Positions 48,750-57,668 are shown, counted from the stretch's first letter. The stretch is 64,000 nucleotides of DNA from an uncultured Oscillospiraceae bacterium (GCA_934597165.1 CAKTQP010000002.1:57812-121811); one strand, 5' to 3'. Numbers and translations: made by a program. Notes: generated by a model not told the origin, from the letters alone.

Positions 48750-50045
48750 TCAGCCCACGTCCTGGGCGGCTTCGTCGTCGGCCTGGTTGACGATCTGGAT
48801 GTCAGCGCCGACCCCTCTCAGCTTGCCCACCAGGTTCTCGTAGCCACGTTCGATGAAGTGGATACAGGAGATCTCGGTGGTGCCGGAGGCGGCGAGACCA
48901 GCGATGACCATGGCAGCGCCAGCCCGGAGGTCACAGGCACGGAGGGGCGCGCCGGTCAGGTGACCGACCCCTTCGATGACAGCAATCTTGCCGTCCACCT
49001 GGATGGCTGCGCCCATGCGCTTGAACTCATCCACATAGCGGAACCGGTTCTCCCAGATGCCCTCGTTGATGATGCTGGTGCCGCCGTTAGCGAGACACAG
49101 AACAGCTGCCATCTGAGGCTGCATATCGGTGGGGAAGCCGGGATAGGGCATGGTCTTGATGTTGGTGCGCTGGATGTCCTGGTTGCGGGTGACCCGGATG
49201 GAGTCGCCCTGCTCCTCGATCTCAATGCCCATCTCCACCAGCTTGGCAGTGATACAGTCCATGTGCTTGGGGATGATGTTGCGGATGAGGACACTGCCGC
49301 CGGTGGCGGCCACGGCGGCCATATAGGTGCCCGCCTCGATCTGGTCGGGGATGATGGAATAGGAGCCGCCGTGGAGGGATTCCACGCCGTGGATCTTGAT
49401 GACGTCGGTGCCGGCGCCCATGATGTTGGCGCCCATAGAGTTGAGGAAGTTGGCCACGTCCACAATATGTGGTTCCTTAGCGGCATTCTCGATGACGGTC
49501 AGGCCGTCGGCCAGGACGCTGGCCAGGATGGCGTTGATGGTGGCGCCCACCGAGACCTGATCCATATAGATGGTGGCCCCGGTGAGCCGATCTCCCGGCG
49601 CCTGGGCATAAACAAACCCGCCCTGAAGGTCGATTTCAGCGCCCAGCGCCTTGAAGCTCTTCAGGTGCAGGTCGATGGGACGCACACCCAGGTCACAGCC
49701 ACCGGGCATGGAGACCTGCGCCTCGCCAAATCGACCCAGCAGAGCGCCGATGAGGTAATAGGAGGCGCGCATTCTCCGTGCCAGTTCGTCGGGGACCCGG
49801 CAGCTGCGAATGTGACGGCAGTCAATTTCAAATGTGTTCTTGTTGATGGTACGGACATCGGCACCCAGCTCCTGGAGGATCTCCATGACTACGGTGACGT
49901 CGCTGATCTGAGGAATATTTTCAATACGGCAGCAGCCATCCACCAGGAGGGCGGCGGGGATGATGGCCACAGCAGCGTTCTTTGCGCCGCTGATCTCAAT
50001 TTCGCCGAACAGGGGATGTCCGCCGTGAATTACATACTTTTGCAA
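48750..50045 (-). CDS. murA: UDP-N-acetylglucosamine 1-carboxyvinyltransferase
   Basis: A 431-residue enzyme for the first committed step of peptidoglycan synthesis. I place the start at TTG 50045, preceded by GAAGGTG, because the protein then begins 'LQKYVIHGGHPLFGEIEISGAKNAA', the normal MurA N-terminus with the catalytic Lys-Asn; the frame is open for 50 more codons upstream without family similarity. The active Cys is present in 'MPGGCDLGVRPIDLH', so the enzyme should be fosfomycin-sensitive. 'RNQDIQRTNIKTMPYPGFPTDMQ' carries the conserved catalytic Asp region. Confidence 0.95.
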   Translation of the reverse strand: MQKYVIHGGHPLFGEIEISGAKNAAVAIIPAALLVDGCCRIENIPQISDVTVVMEILQELGADVRTINKNTFEIDCRHIRSCRVPDELARRMRASYYLIGALLGRFGEAQVSMPGGCDLGVRPIDLHLKSFKALGAEIDLQGGFVYAQAPGDRLTGATIYMDQVSVGATINAILASVLADGLTVIENAAKEPHIVDVANFLNSMGANIMGAGTDVIKIHGVESLHGGSYSIIPDQIEAGTYMAAVAATGGSVLIRNIIPKHMDCITAKLVEMGIEIEEQGDSIRVTRNQDIQRTNIKTMPYPGFPTDMQPQMAAVLCLANGGTSIINEGIWENRFRYVDEFKRMGAAIQVDGKIAVIEGVGHLTGAPLRACDLRAGAAMVIAGLAASGTTEISCIHFIERGYENLVGKLRGVGADIQIVNQADDEAAQDVG

Positions 50046-50185
50046 GATGACACCTTCTTTGGTAACGAGTGAACGTTGAGTTGATGAGATGCGTTCACAG
50101 GGGTGAACAGGAATAAACGTGGTAGAAGCGGCGGGGGAGCATCGGTGTATCTGCTCCGGGAAAAAAGCGCATTCTACTGCGCATA

Positions 50186-50191
50186 AGTATA
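50186..50191 (-). promoter_or_regulatory. Likely -10 element for murA
   Basis: On the minus strand TATACT (5/6) lies about 140 bases before the murA TTG; the -35 (TTTAAT) is weak. The rest of the 323-base gap to the next + strand gene holds AT-rich sequence and the promoter listed separately; I see no gene. Confidence 0.4.
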
Positions 50192-50295
50192 GCACAGAGC
50201 GACATAAAATTAAAGCAAAAAATTGAAAGGAATCCAGAAAAATGAGTCATTTTCGCCCAAAGGAAAAGAATCGTAAAAGCAGCAAAAATTACTGC

Positions 50296-50324
50296 TGTCC
50301 AGACCGGTGAGAACTGTATATAAT
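50296..50324 (+). promoter_or_regulatory. Promoter of the MecA-like gene
   Basis: A perfect TATAAT at 50319-50324 with a weak -35 (TGTCCA) at 17-base spacing, 45 bases upstream of the proposed TTG start. Confidence 0.5.
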
Positions 50325-50368
50325 GTATAACAAGAATGTGCAGTTCACACCATAGGAGGATACAAAAA

Positions 50369-50848
50369 TTGGAGATTCAGATGATCGGAGCCAACGCGGT
50401 GTTAGTTTTTGCTAACGCAGCGGAGTTGGATCGACGAAATATGGATGCGCAGACCCTGGAATTGGGAGATGTGCTGCGCCTGACCCGGGAGGCGTGCCGG
50501 AAGAGCGGGATACCCTGGCAGGATATGCGGGAGATCGAAGCCTATGCCGACAGCGGCAGCGCCATGATGCTGCTGCACCTGAGGGAACAGGCGGGGCAGA
50601 CCCTCTCGTTTGCCGGTCTGGACACCCTCCTGGATGCCCTGGCTGCCCTGCCGGAGCCGGTGGAGGGTCGGTTGGGCTTCTGGGAGGGGGCGTACATCCT
50701 GACCGTCTCCGACCCCGGTGCTGCCGCCGTTTTGAGCGAGTTCGGCCAGGTGGTCTCCCGCTGTGACCAGTACCAAGCGGAGCGGGAGGGAGCGCTGATT
50801 TTGTCGGAAACGGGAGTGAAGGGGCTTTGGGGGTGTTTACACCCTTGA
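50369..50848 (+). CDS. MecA-like ClpC adaptor protein (divergent)
   Basis: A 159-residue acidic protein. TTG 50369 is chosen since AGGAGG lies 8 bases upstream and the protein then begins 'MEIQMIGANAVLVFANAAELDRR', resembling the MecA N-terminal substrate-binding domain. The C-terminal half (FAGLDTLLDALAAL, 'GRLGFWEGAYILTVSD', 'LSEFGQVV', 'EREGALILSETGVKGL') follows the layout of the MecA domain that contacts ClpC/ClpX. It is shorter than Bacillus MecA because the middle linker is missing. MecA proteins deliver substrates for degradation. The smpB promoter overlaps its stop codon. Confidence 0.65.
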   Translation: MEIQMIGANAVLVFANAAELDRRNMDAQTLELGDVLRLTREACRKSGIPWQDMREIEAYADSGSAMMLLHLREQAGQTLSFAGLDTLLDALAALPEPVEGRLGFWEGAYILTVSDPGAAAVLSEFGQVVSRCDQYQAEREGALILSETGVKGLWGCLHP

Positions 50849-50873
50849 CAGATGTGGTATACTTATCTATAAT
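50845..50873 (+). promoter_or_regulatory. Perfect consensus promoter of smpB
   Basis: TTGACA, exactly 17 bases, TATAAT: a full match to the sigma-A consensus in both hexamers. It overlaps the last codon of the upstream gene and lies 33 bases before the smpB ATG. Confidence 0.9.
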
Positions 50874-50906
50874 TAGGTGTTACTACAGACGAGAGGAGGC
50901 GGAAGG

Positions 50907-51377
50907 ATGCCGATACAAAAGGGAATCAAGATCATCGCAAAAAATCGTTCCGCCTTTCATAACTACTTCATCGAAGAACGGTTTGAGGCTGGCATTGAGC
51001 TGTGCGGCACCGAGGTGAAATCCATCCGGGCGGGCAAGGTCAACTTGAAGGACTCCTTCTGCCAGGTGAAGAACGGCGAGCTGTTCGTGTACGCCATGCA
51101 CATCTCCCCCTACGAGAAGGGCAACGTGTTCAACCGGGAGCCGCGGCGCGACCGGCGGCTGCTGATGCACAAACGGGAGATCCTGCGCCTGTACGGCCGC
51201 ATCAAGCAGGACGGTTACGCCCTCATCCCCCTCTCCCTCTACTTCAAGAACTCCAAGGTCAAGGTGGAGATCGGCCTGGCCAAGGGCAAGAAGCTCTACG
51301 ACAAGCGGGAAGCTGCTGCCGAGCGGAGTGCCAAGCGGGAGATGGATCGGACGATGAAATCTTATGGCAGAGGCTGA
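50907..51377 (+). CDS. smpB: SsrA-binding protein
   Basis: A 156-residue partner of tmRNA in trans-translation. ATG 50907 follows GAGGCGGAAGG. Typical motifs: 'IIAKNRSAFHNYFIEERFEAGIELCGTEVKSIRAGKVNLKDSF', 'MHISPYEKGN', 'DRRLLMHKREILRL', 'LIPLSLYFKNSKVKVEIGLAKGKKLYDKRE'. The basic C-terminal tail that inserts in the mRNA channel is present. Its RNA partner ssrA is encoded about 660 bases downstream, with one gene between. Confidence 0.97.
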   Translation: MPIQKGIKIIAKNRSAFHNYFIEERFEAGIELCGTEVKSIRAGKVNLKDSFCQVKNGELFVYAMHISPYEKGNVFNREPRRDRRLLMHKREILRLYGRIKQDGYALIPLSLYFKNSKVKVEIGLAKGKKLYDKREAAAERSAKREMDRTMKSYGRG

Positions 51378-51428
51378 TACTGCCATTATGCGCAGTTTGC
51401 GTGGAAAATATAAAGGAGGAACTTCCAA

Positions 51429-51950
51429 ATGGCACAGAATCCTATGGTGACCTTTGAAATGGAAAACGGTAAGGTATTTAAGGCGGAGCTGTATCCTGAG
51501 ATCGCCCCCAATACCGTCAACAACTTTATCTCCCTGGTGAACAAGGGTTTCTATGATGGCATCATCTTCCATCGCGTCATCCCTGGCTTCATGATCCAGG
51601 GCGGCGACCCCCAGGGCATCGGCATCGGCGGCCCCGGCTACTGCATCGGCGGTGAGTTTGCTATGAACGGCTTCAAGAACGACCTGAAGCACGACCGCGG
51701 CGTCTTGTCCATGGCTCGTACCAATATGCCCAACAGCGCCGGCAGCCAGTTCTTCGTCATGGTCGCCCCCGCCTCCTACCTGGACGGCTCTTATGCCGGC
51801 TTCGGTAAGGTCATCGAAGGCATGGACGTGGTCGACGAGATCGTCAAGGCAAGACGGGATCGCAACGACAAGCCCTATGACGACCAGCGCATGGCAAAGG
51901 TCACCGTGGACACCTTCGGCGTGGACTATCCGGAACCTGCCAAAATGTAA
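51429..51950 (+). CDS. Cyclophilin-type peptidyl-prolyl cis-trans isomerase
   Basis: A 173-residue cytoplasmic foldase with no signal peptide; ATG follows AAAGGAGG. The fold is evident from 'YPEIAPNTVNNFISLVNKGFYDGIIFHRVIPGFMIQGGDP' (catalytic Arg in FHRVIPGFMIQGGDP), 'GVLSMARTNMPNSAGSQFFV' (Gln/Phe of the active site) and 'SYAGFGKVIEGMDVVDEI'. The Trp that gives cyclosporin sensitivity in eukaryotes is replaced by 'ASYLDGSYAGFGK'. Situated between smpB and ssrA. Confidence 0.95.
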   Translation: MAQNPMVTFEMENGKVFKAELYPEIAPNTVNNFISLVNKGFYDGIIFHRVIPGFMIQGGDPQGIGIGGPGYCIGGEFAMNGFKNDLKHDRGVLSMARTNMPNSAGSQFFVMVAPASYLDGSYAGFGKVIEGMDVVDEIVKARRDRNDKPYDDQRMAKVTVDTFGVDYPEPAKM

Positions 51951-52008
51951 GTTTGTGATCGGAAGTGATTCCGTTTCTCATTTTGTTTTTACCTGTATCT
52001 CAAAAGCA

Positions 52009-52035
52009 GTCTGCCCCAAACGCTCTGGGGCAGAC
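52009..52035 (+). other. Hairpin just upstream of tmRNA
   Basis: GTCTGCCCCA / TGGGGCAGAC forms a 10-bp perfect stem ending 5 bases before the mature 5' end of tmRNA. It has no T-run, so it may be a terminator remnant or a structure affecting 5' processing of the precursor. Confidence 0.4.
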
Positions 52036-52040
52036 CTCCT

Positions 52041-52415
52041 GGGGGCGTACCGGTTTCGACGGGGATGCTGAACTGGAGATAGCGAGCAGCGGAGCCTAGC
52101 CGCTTACCAATGGGCACTTATAAATTAAAGAACAACGATAATTACGTTGCTGTCGCTGCTTAATTAAGCAGTTGACTTCCGCCCATTCGCGCGCGGACGC
52201 CGACCCCGGGAGGACCACGGACCGGGCGGGGTGATGCCTTTAGTGGTAAACGTGAGCGCCATAAGCTTTGCCGGCGCCATGATCTTATGAAGCTACTGAT
52301 CCTGTGAGTGTGTCGCTTCACGCACAGGAAAGGGAATGTAAAGAAGTGACTGCGCTCGGAGAAGTCTCTACGGATACATTTTCGGACACGGGTTCAACTC
52401 CCGTCGCCTCCACCA
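52041..52415 (+). ncRNA. ssrA: Transfer-messenger RNA (tmRNA)
   Basis: About 375 nt rescuing stalled ribosomes. The 5' end GGGGGCGTACCGG and the 3' end CGCCTCCACCA form the acceptor stem (7 bp with one G-U), with the T-arm GGGTTCAACTCCC and encoded CCA. The tag frame ends 'KNNDNYVAVAA' followed by TAA TTAA, a typical degradation tag with terminal Ala-Ala; the resume codon cannot be fixed by eye. Pseudoknot-rich region follows. Partner gene smpB lies upstream. Confidence 0.95.
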
Positions 52416-52417
52416 CC

Positions 52418-52463
52418 AAATGCTGCCCATTCCCTAGCAGAATCGGCAGCATTTTCATTTTTA
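52418..52463 (+). terminator. Terminator of tmRNA
   Basis: AAATGCTGCC / GGCAGCATTT, 10-bp perfect stem with a 17-base loop followed by TCATTTTT. Confidence 0.8.
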
Positions 52464-52476
52464 ATGAGGTGTTCCA

Positions 52477-52722
52477 ATGAAACGCTATTCCTTAAGCTCA
52501 GAAAATTTCGCAACGCTGCAAAAGGTCGATCTGACGGAGCTGGATGGACACATCCGGCTTCACGAAGCGCGCTGCGTGGTGGAGATCGATTCTCTTCGCG
52601 AACTCCTGATCCTGCTGAACGAAGAGATTTCCCTCGCTGGCATGACCGTTGACCAGCAAGAAGTGAATGACTACGGACGGGCGCTGTATGCGCTGTACGA
52701 TGAACTGCTCGCCCAAAAATAA
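52477..52722 (+). CDS. Small protein of unknown function downstream of tmRNA
   Basis: An 81-residue acidic protein with ATG and GAGGTG upstream. Sequence is leucine-rich with heptad-like spacing ('EIDSLRELLILLNEEISLAGM') and no known motif. It is followed 20 bases later by another small gene, both with good ribosome sites, so they form a small operon between the tmRNA terminator and a strong terminator at 52966. The 3' side of tmRNA is a frequent integration site, but no integrase is near. Confidence 0.6.
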   Translation: MKRYSLSSENFATLQKVDLTELDGHIRLHEARCVVEIDSLRELLILLNEEISLAGMTVDQQEVNDYGRALYALYDELLAQK

Positions 52723-52742
52723 AAACAAGGAGTGATGTATAT

Positions 52743-52949
52743 ATGCTGAAGATGAGCGAAGCGTCCTATCAGTTTCTAAAGAAATATCTGCCCCAAGTTT
52801 TGGAGGCGGAGAGGTGTAATGACATCCTGCTGCCTCTCTATGATCTGATCGACGAAAAAGGCTTTGCGCCCCCGCACTATGACGACTATAATGCGTTTGG
52901 CAGGGAAGCGCAGAAAGTCTATGATGATGTGTATTACAACAATGAGTGA
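52743..52949 (+). CDS. Small protein of unknown function
   Basis: A 68-residue acidic, Tyr-rich protein (start ATG after AAGGAGTG; ATG at 52752 also possible). Contains 'FLKKYLPQVLEAE', 'LPLYDLIDEKGFAPPHYDDYNAFG' and ends 'YDDVYYNNE'. I do not recognise the family. Partner of the preceding small gene. Confidence 0.6.
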   Translation: MLKMSEASYQFLKKYLPQVLEAERCNDILLPLYDLIDEKGFAPPHYDDYNAFGREAQKVYDDVYYNNE

Positions 52950-52965
52950 CTCATCAGACGGAATA

Positions 52966-52999
52966 AAAAAGCACGATGCGAAAACGCATCGTGCTTTTT
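52966..52999. terminator. Strong bidirectional terminator
   Basis: AAAAAGCACGATGCG / CGCATCGTGCTTTTT, a perfect 15-bp stem with AAAA loop and both an A-run and a T-run, between convergent transcripts. Confidence 0.92.
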
Positions 53000-53037
53000 G
53001 TATGCAGAAAACCACTTGCCAGGCAAAGGGAACGCCT

Positions 53038-54795
53038 CTACCCCTCCGCTGCGATCCGCCAGCCCTCCGTCTGCTGGCGGATTTGAGTGAAGCGCCGGTA
53101 GAGACCGTCCTGCTGCATCAGCTCCGCGTGGGTACCGTGCTCTGCGATGCGGCCGTCCTCCACCACCAGGATCTGGTCGGCGTTCTGGATGGTGGCCAGG
53201 CGGTGGGCGATGGTGATGATGGTCTTGCCGCGGGTCAGCTCGGAGATGGCCTGTTGGATGAGGTGTTCGTTCTCCGGGTCGATGCTGGCGGTGGCCTCGT
53301 CCAGGATGATGATGGGCGCATCCTTCAAGATGGCACGGGCGATGGAGATACGCTGCCGCTCGCCTCCGGAGAGGGTGCCGCCGCCTTCGCCCACCACGGT
53401 GTCGTAGCCGGTGGGCAGCGCCATGATGAAGTCGTGGCAGCGCGCCTTTTTCGCTGCGTCGATCATCTCCTCCTCCGTGGCGTCCGGCTTGCCAAAGCAG
53501 AGGTTGGCGCGGATGGTGTCGTGGAAGAGATACACGTTCTGGAACACCATGGACAGGTTGGACAGCAGGCTGTCACAGGTGAACTCCCGCAGGTCGTGCC
53601 CACCCACGGTGATGCTGCCGGCTTGGGGGTCGTAGAACCGGGCCAGCAAGCTGCAAATGGTGGTCTTGCCGGAGCCGGAGGGGCCGACGATGGCGGTGGA
53701 GGTGCGCTCCGGGATGGTGAAGCTCACGTCCTGCAGCACCGGGCGGCTGTCGTAGCCGAAGGTCACGTTTTGGAAGGTGATGTCGTAGTGCGCCAGCGGC
53801 ACATCCTTACCGTCGGCATCGATGAAGTGCTCTCCCTGCAGGGCGTCCAGCTGGTTCATGGCGTCGTCGATGACGCCCAGGGTGTGGGCGCTGTCGCTGA
53901 TGGGTTCCAGGCTGGCAAAGATGCTGAAGGAGAAGAACACGAACATCAGCATCACCGAAAACCCCATCTCACCAGTCAGGCACATCAGCCCAGCCGCCAG
54001 CGCCAGCCCCACGCTGCCGCATTTCAGCGCCAGTAGGTGCAGGGCGTTGCCGGGGAGATAGCCCCACTCAATTTTCAGGTGGATGCGTTTACTGTCCCCA
54101 ATGGCCCGGGTCACCGACTCCATAGCCGCGCCGCTCTTGCCAAAGGACTTCACCACAGCCAGCCCACGGGCGTATTCCAGCACTGCACCAGTCATGTCCT
54201 GGTTGGCCCGCGCCTCCACCGGGGCGTTCACCCGACTGTAGTGGGAGATGAGGAGCAGACAGCAGAAGGACAGCGCCGCCGCAGCCAGCGCGATCAGTGC
54301 CGTCAGGGGACTGCACAGGGCCAGGCAGAGGAAGATGACCAGAAAGTTCAAGTATCCCCCCACAAAGTTGTCGATCATCCGGATGCCCATGCCTTCCAAG
54401 GTGGACAGGCCGGTGGTGATGGAGCTTAAAATGTGCCCTGTGCTCACCTGCTGGAAGTAGCCTAGGGACACCCGTTTCAGCGCGTCGCCGATGGCCAGCC
54501 GGTCGCGGGCGGTGAGCTGATAGCTGATGGGTTCCTGGAGCCGTGCCCGCAGGTAGTCAAAGAGGAAGCGGAAGAAGACCAGGACGACCTGAAGAATGAG
54601 GCTCTTCCAAATCCAGCTGCTGTCGAAGGCCGTCCCGCTGTTCTGCGCCTCGATGAGCAGCCCTACCGTATACGCCGCCAGCGCCACGGGCATGGCGGTA
54701 AAGAGGTGGGAGAAAAAGGTCATGACAAAGCCCAGATAGAGCTGCTTTTTGTACGCGCCGCACCAGTTGATGATGCGCTTTACCGTTTTGAACAT
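53038..54795 (-). CDS. ABC exporter half-transporter (pair 1, second gene)
   Basis: A 585-residue fused permease-ATPase. Six N-terminal helices (~residues 15-300), then an ABC domain with Walker A 'GPSGSGKTT', Q-loop 'VFQNVYLF', signature 'TLSGGERQR', Walker B 'IIILDEATASID' and His in 'IAHRLATI'. ATG follows AAGGAGG, 3 bases after the stop of the partner gene, so the two form a heterodimer. With the AraC gene upstream this arrangement resembles siderophore transporters of the YbtP/YbtQ type, but drug or peptide export is equally possible. Confidence 0.93.
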   Translation of the reverse strand: MFKTVKRIINWCGAYKKQLYLGFVMTFFSHLFTAMPVALAAYTVGLLIEAQNSGTAFDSSWIWKSLILQVVLVFFRFLFDYLRARLQEPISYQLTARDRLAIGDALKRVSLGYFQQVSTGHILSSITTGLSTLEGMGIRMIDNFVGGYLNFLVIFLCLALCSPLTALIALAAAALSFCCLLLISHYSRVNAPVEARANQDMTGAVLEYARGLAVVKSFGKSGAAMESVTRAIGDSKRIHLKIEWGYLPGNALHLLALKCGSVGLALAAGLMCLTGEMGFSVMLMFVFFSFSIFASLEPISDSAHTLGVIDDAMNQLDALQGEHFIDADGKDVPLAHYDITFQNVTFGYDSRPVLQDVSFTIPERTSTAIVGPSGSGKTTICSLLARFYDPQAGSITVGGHDLREFTCDSLLSNLSMVFQNVYLFHDTIRANLCFGKPDATEEEMIDAAKKARCHDFIMALPTGYDTVVGEGGGTLSGGERQRISIARAILKDAPIIILDEATASIDPENEHLIQQAISELTRGKTIITIAHRLATIQNADQILVVEDGRIAEHGTHAELMQQDGLYRRFTQIRQQTEGWRIAAEG

Positions 54796-54798
54796 CGT

Positions 54799-56571
54799 TT
54801 ACGCCTCCTTTGCCGTGGACGAGACCGCCCAGCTCTTTGCGCCGATATGCGCCTGCCACATTTCCAGGTATAGGGGGCAGCTTTGGAGCAGCTGTTCCTG
54901 GGTGCCCTGGGCGATGATGTTGCCTTGTTTCAGCACCACGATGTTGTCCGCATTTCGGATGGTGGACAGCCGGTGGGCGATGACCAGCAGGGTCTTGCCC
55001 CGGGTCAGAGCGGCGATGCTGCATTGAATTTTGTCCTCGTTTTCCGGATCGGTGAACGCGGTGGCCTCGTCCAGGATGACGATGGGGGCGTTCTTCAGCA
55101 TCATCCGGGCGATGGCGATGCGCTGTTTCTCCCCGCCGGACAGCCGCTTGCCCGCCTCGCCGGCCGGGGTGTCATAGCCCTGAGGCAGCTTTTGGATGAA
55201 CTCCTCGCACTGGGCGGCACGGGCGGCCGCCTTGACCTCCTCGTCGGTGGCGTCGGGGTTGCCCAGCCGGATGTTCTCCAGCAGGGAGCAGCGGAAGAGG
55301 AAGTTGTCCTGGGTCACGAAGCTGACGTACTCAGACAGCTGGGACAGGGGCATCTGTTTCACGTCCACACCACCGATGGTGATGGAACCGGCACTGACAT
55401 CCCAGAACCGGGCGATGAGCTTGGCCACCGTGGATTTCCCGCCGCCGGAGGGACCCACCAACGCGGTGAAACTCCCTTCCGGCAGGGTCAGGTCGATGCC
55501 GTGGAGCACCTCGTCCTGGGCGTCGCCGGTGTAGGAGAAGCGCACTTGGTGGAGCTTCACGTCGGTGCGGGACACATCCGCCCGCTGGGCAGGCGCCGGC
55601 AGGGCGGGCAGCTCCAGAAATTCCTCCAGCTGTTCCACCGTGAACTTCACCTGCCGCATATTTTCTGAGAACACCTCCAGCTTGGCCAGAGAACCCACCA
55701 TAGAGATGGAGAGCATCACCGCCAGCGCCGCCTCCGGCGGGGTGATGGTGCCGCCGTTGGCCAATGCCAGCGCTACCGGCAGGGTGCCGATGAGGGTGGA
55801 GGGGAAGAGGGCGAAGCTGAGCTTCATGGTGACGAAGGTGCTGGTGAGCCACTTGACCACGAAGGCGCGGAAATCCTGGATGGCGGCAGCGTATTTCTCA
55901 TAGGAGACGCCGGCACGGCCAAAGGCCTTGATGACCTGGATGCCCTCGATGTACTCCACGATGGTGCTGTTCATGTAGTTGGCGGATTGGTCGTATTTGG
56001 TGAAGTTCTTGCCGCTGATCTGGAAGGTCAGCCCCATGCACAGCAGAGACAGAGGAAAGGTCACCAGGGACGCCAGCGCCAGCCGCCAGTCGATGCAGGC
56101 CAGCGCTGCGATGCTGACGATGGGCAGCACCACGTGTCCGGCACCCTCGGGGATCATGTGAGCCAGAGGCGGCTCCAGGTTTTCGATCTTGTCCACCATC
56201 ATGGTCTTGATCTCACCGATGGTGTGGCCCTCCACGTCCCCCAGCGGCGCGTGGAGGAACCGGTCTGCCAGCCGCAGACGTAATGCTTCCAAAATGGTGT
56301 AGGCCATGGAGTGGGAGACGCCGGTAGACAGGGTGAACAGCAAAATTTTGCCCACATAGGCCAGCAGCGCCAGCAGGCACCACCGGACGACGTCCGCTGC
56401 TCCCGCCGTCCCTGCCACAAACCGGCAGAGGAGGGCGTACATACAGTAAAAGGGGACCAGCCCCAGGGTCACGCTCAGCACCGATAGGACTACGGACAGC
56501 CCCAGCCGTTTCCGTTCCCCCTCAGCGTAGGCGAACAGCGCGTTTGTCCAGCTTTTCTTCTCAGATCTCAT
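54799..56571 (-). CDS. ABC exporter half-transporter (pair 1, first gene)
   Basis: A 590-residue permease-ATPase; ATG 56571 fits GAGGG upstream and overlaps the end of the AraC gene. Membrane region to ~residue 300, then Walker A 'GPSGGGKST', signature 'RLSGGEKQR', Walker B 'IVILDEATAFTD' (Thr where Ile/Val is usual before Asp) and 'IAHRLSTI'. Partner of the following gene. Co-expression with an AraC regulator suggests the transported molecule is also its inducer, as in ybtA-ybtPQ systems (inference). Confidence 0.93.
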   Translation of the reverse strand: MRSEKKSWTNALFAYAEGERKRLGLSVVLSVLSVTLGLVPFYCMYALLCRFVAGTAGAADVVRWCLLALLAYVGKILLFTLSTGVSHSMAYTILEALRLRLADRFLHAPLGDVEGHTIGEIKTMMVDKIENLEPPLAHMIPEGAGHVVLPIVSIAALACIDWRLALASLVTFPLSLLCMGLTFQISGKNFTKYDQSANYMNSTIVEYIEGIQVIKAFGRAGVSYEKYAAAIQDFRAFVVKWLTSTFVTMKLSFALFPSTLIGTLPVALALANGGTITPPEAALAVMLSISMVGSLAKLEVFSENMRQVKFTVEQLEEFLELPALPAPAQRADVSRTDVKLHQVRFSYTGDAQDEVLHGIDLTLPEGSFTALVGPSGGGKSTVAKLIARFWDVSAGSITIGGVDVKQMPLSQLSEYVSFVTQDNFLFRCSLLENIRLGNPDATDEEVKAAARAAQCEEFIQKLPQGYDTPAGEAGKRLSGGEKQRIAIARMMLKNAPIVILDEATAFTDPENEDKIQCSIAALTRGKTLLVIAHRLSTIRNADNIVVLKQGNIIAQGTQEQLLQSCPLYLEMWQAHIGAKSWAVSSTAKEA

Positions 56572-57532
56572 GTTGCAGCCCTCTTTCTTTGCGATATTCT
56601 GACGGAGTGAGATGCATGACCCGTTTGAACGCCGCCGTAAACTTCCCGGCGTTTTCATAGCCCACCCGGATGCCGATGTCAGCCACGCTGGCGTCCCGTT
56701 CCTGCAATAACAGCTCCGCCGCCAGGTTCATCCGGTAGTTGGTCAGCCACGTGCCGATGGGAACGCCGTAGACCGAGCGGAAACAGGTCTTCATGGAGGT
56801 CAGCGGCAGTTGGAACCGTTTGGACAGCGCCTCTTGGGTGAAATGCTCCCCCACGTGCTCGGTCAAAAACTGTTTCAGCGCCTTGACCTGCTCCACCTGG
56901 CTCTTGTAGAAATACGGCTGCTCCGGCGTGGACTTGGGGATGGTCATGGCGTCCAGGTAGAGCAGCAATTCCAGCACCTTGAGCTTGAAGTAGGGGATGC
57001 GGATGTGCTCCGGCACCCGGTACATCTCCCCAAAAATGTGCTCGATGCGCTCCACCCCGTGGAGGACACGAGGGTCCCGTCCCAGCTCCCACCGGGCGAT
57101 GATGTGCTCCGGGGTGGCGGGGAAGTCCTTGACCTCCAGGGGCAGGGAAGCGCGAGTCACCTCCAGGTCGAAGGCCACGGTGAGGCCGTGGTAGTGGCAG
57201 GAGGGGAAGCGGAAGGTGCCGGTGTGCTGCTGGCGGAGGTCTAATTTCAAATATCCTGCCGCCGTGTACCCCACCCGGTGGTCGCCTAGGGTGTACTCCA
57301 TCCGCCCCTCCAGACAGTGGTCGATGGCCAGCATGGGGCGGTCGGGGACATATTGGGAGTGGTAGTGCTCCATATGAAAGTCGTTGAAGCAGACCATGAC
57401 GCCGGGGAAGACCTCATAGGTGGTCATCGTCCCCTCGCCGGTCTCGTTGCGCAGCTGCCAGACCCCACAGCCGTCACTGCGGGCAAGCAAAACTGCCTCC
57501 TGGGCTTGGAATTGTCTGTCGGTGTGGTTCAT
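56561..57532 (-). CDS. AraC-family regulator
   Basis: A 323-residue protein. The C-terminal ~100 residues contain the double HTH ('FTQEALSKRFQLPLTSMKTCFRSVYG', 'ASVADIGIRVGYENAGKFTAAFKRVMHLTPSEYRK'), the typical AraC signature. The N-terminal ligand domain has a cupin-like strand pattern but no motif I can name. ATG 57532 follows AAGGAG. It is first in an operon with two ABC half-transporters, whose expression it probably activates. Confidence 0.93.
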   Translation of the reverse strand: MNHTDRQFQAQEAVLLARSDGCGVWQLRNETGEGTMTTYEVFPGVMVCFNDFHMEHYHSQYVPDRPMLAIDHCLEGRMEYTLGDHRVGYTAAGYLKLDLRQQHTGTFRFPSCHYHGLTVAFDLEVTRASLPLEVKDFPATPEHIIARWELGRDPRVLHGVERIEHIFGEMYRVPEHIRIPYFKLKVLELLLYLDAMTIPKSTPEQPYFYKSQVEQVKALKQFLTEHVGEHFTQEALSKRFQLPLTSMKTCFRSVYGVPIGTWLTNYRMNLAAELLLQERDASVADIGIRVGYENAGKFTAAFKRVMHLTPSEYRKERGLQHEI

Positions 57533-57553
57533 ATCCTGCTCCTTGGTTAGAAA

Positions 57554-57579
57554 ATGCTAACTGCTTTGCAGTATAGCAT
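57554..57579 (-). promoter_or_regulatory. Promoter and inverted repeat upstream of the AraC gene
   Basis: On the minus strand TGC-TATACT forms an extended -10, inside an imperfect palindrome (ATGCT-ACTGC...GCAGT-AGCAT). This is 22 bases before the ATG and a good place for autoregulation. Confidence 0.5.
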
Positions 57580-57668
57580 ACTCCGCCCCGCCTGTCTGCC
57601 CCAAATGGACTGGATTAGACCGATCGGACGGAGCTTTTTTGGGGGAAGAAATTTTTTGTCGCGGCGTA

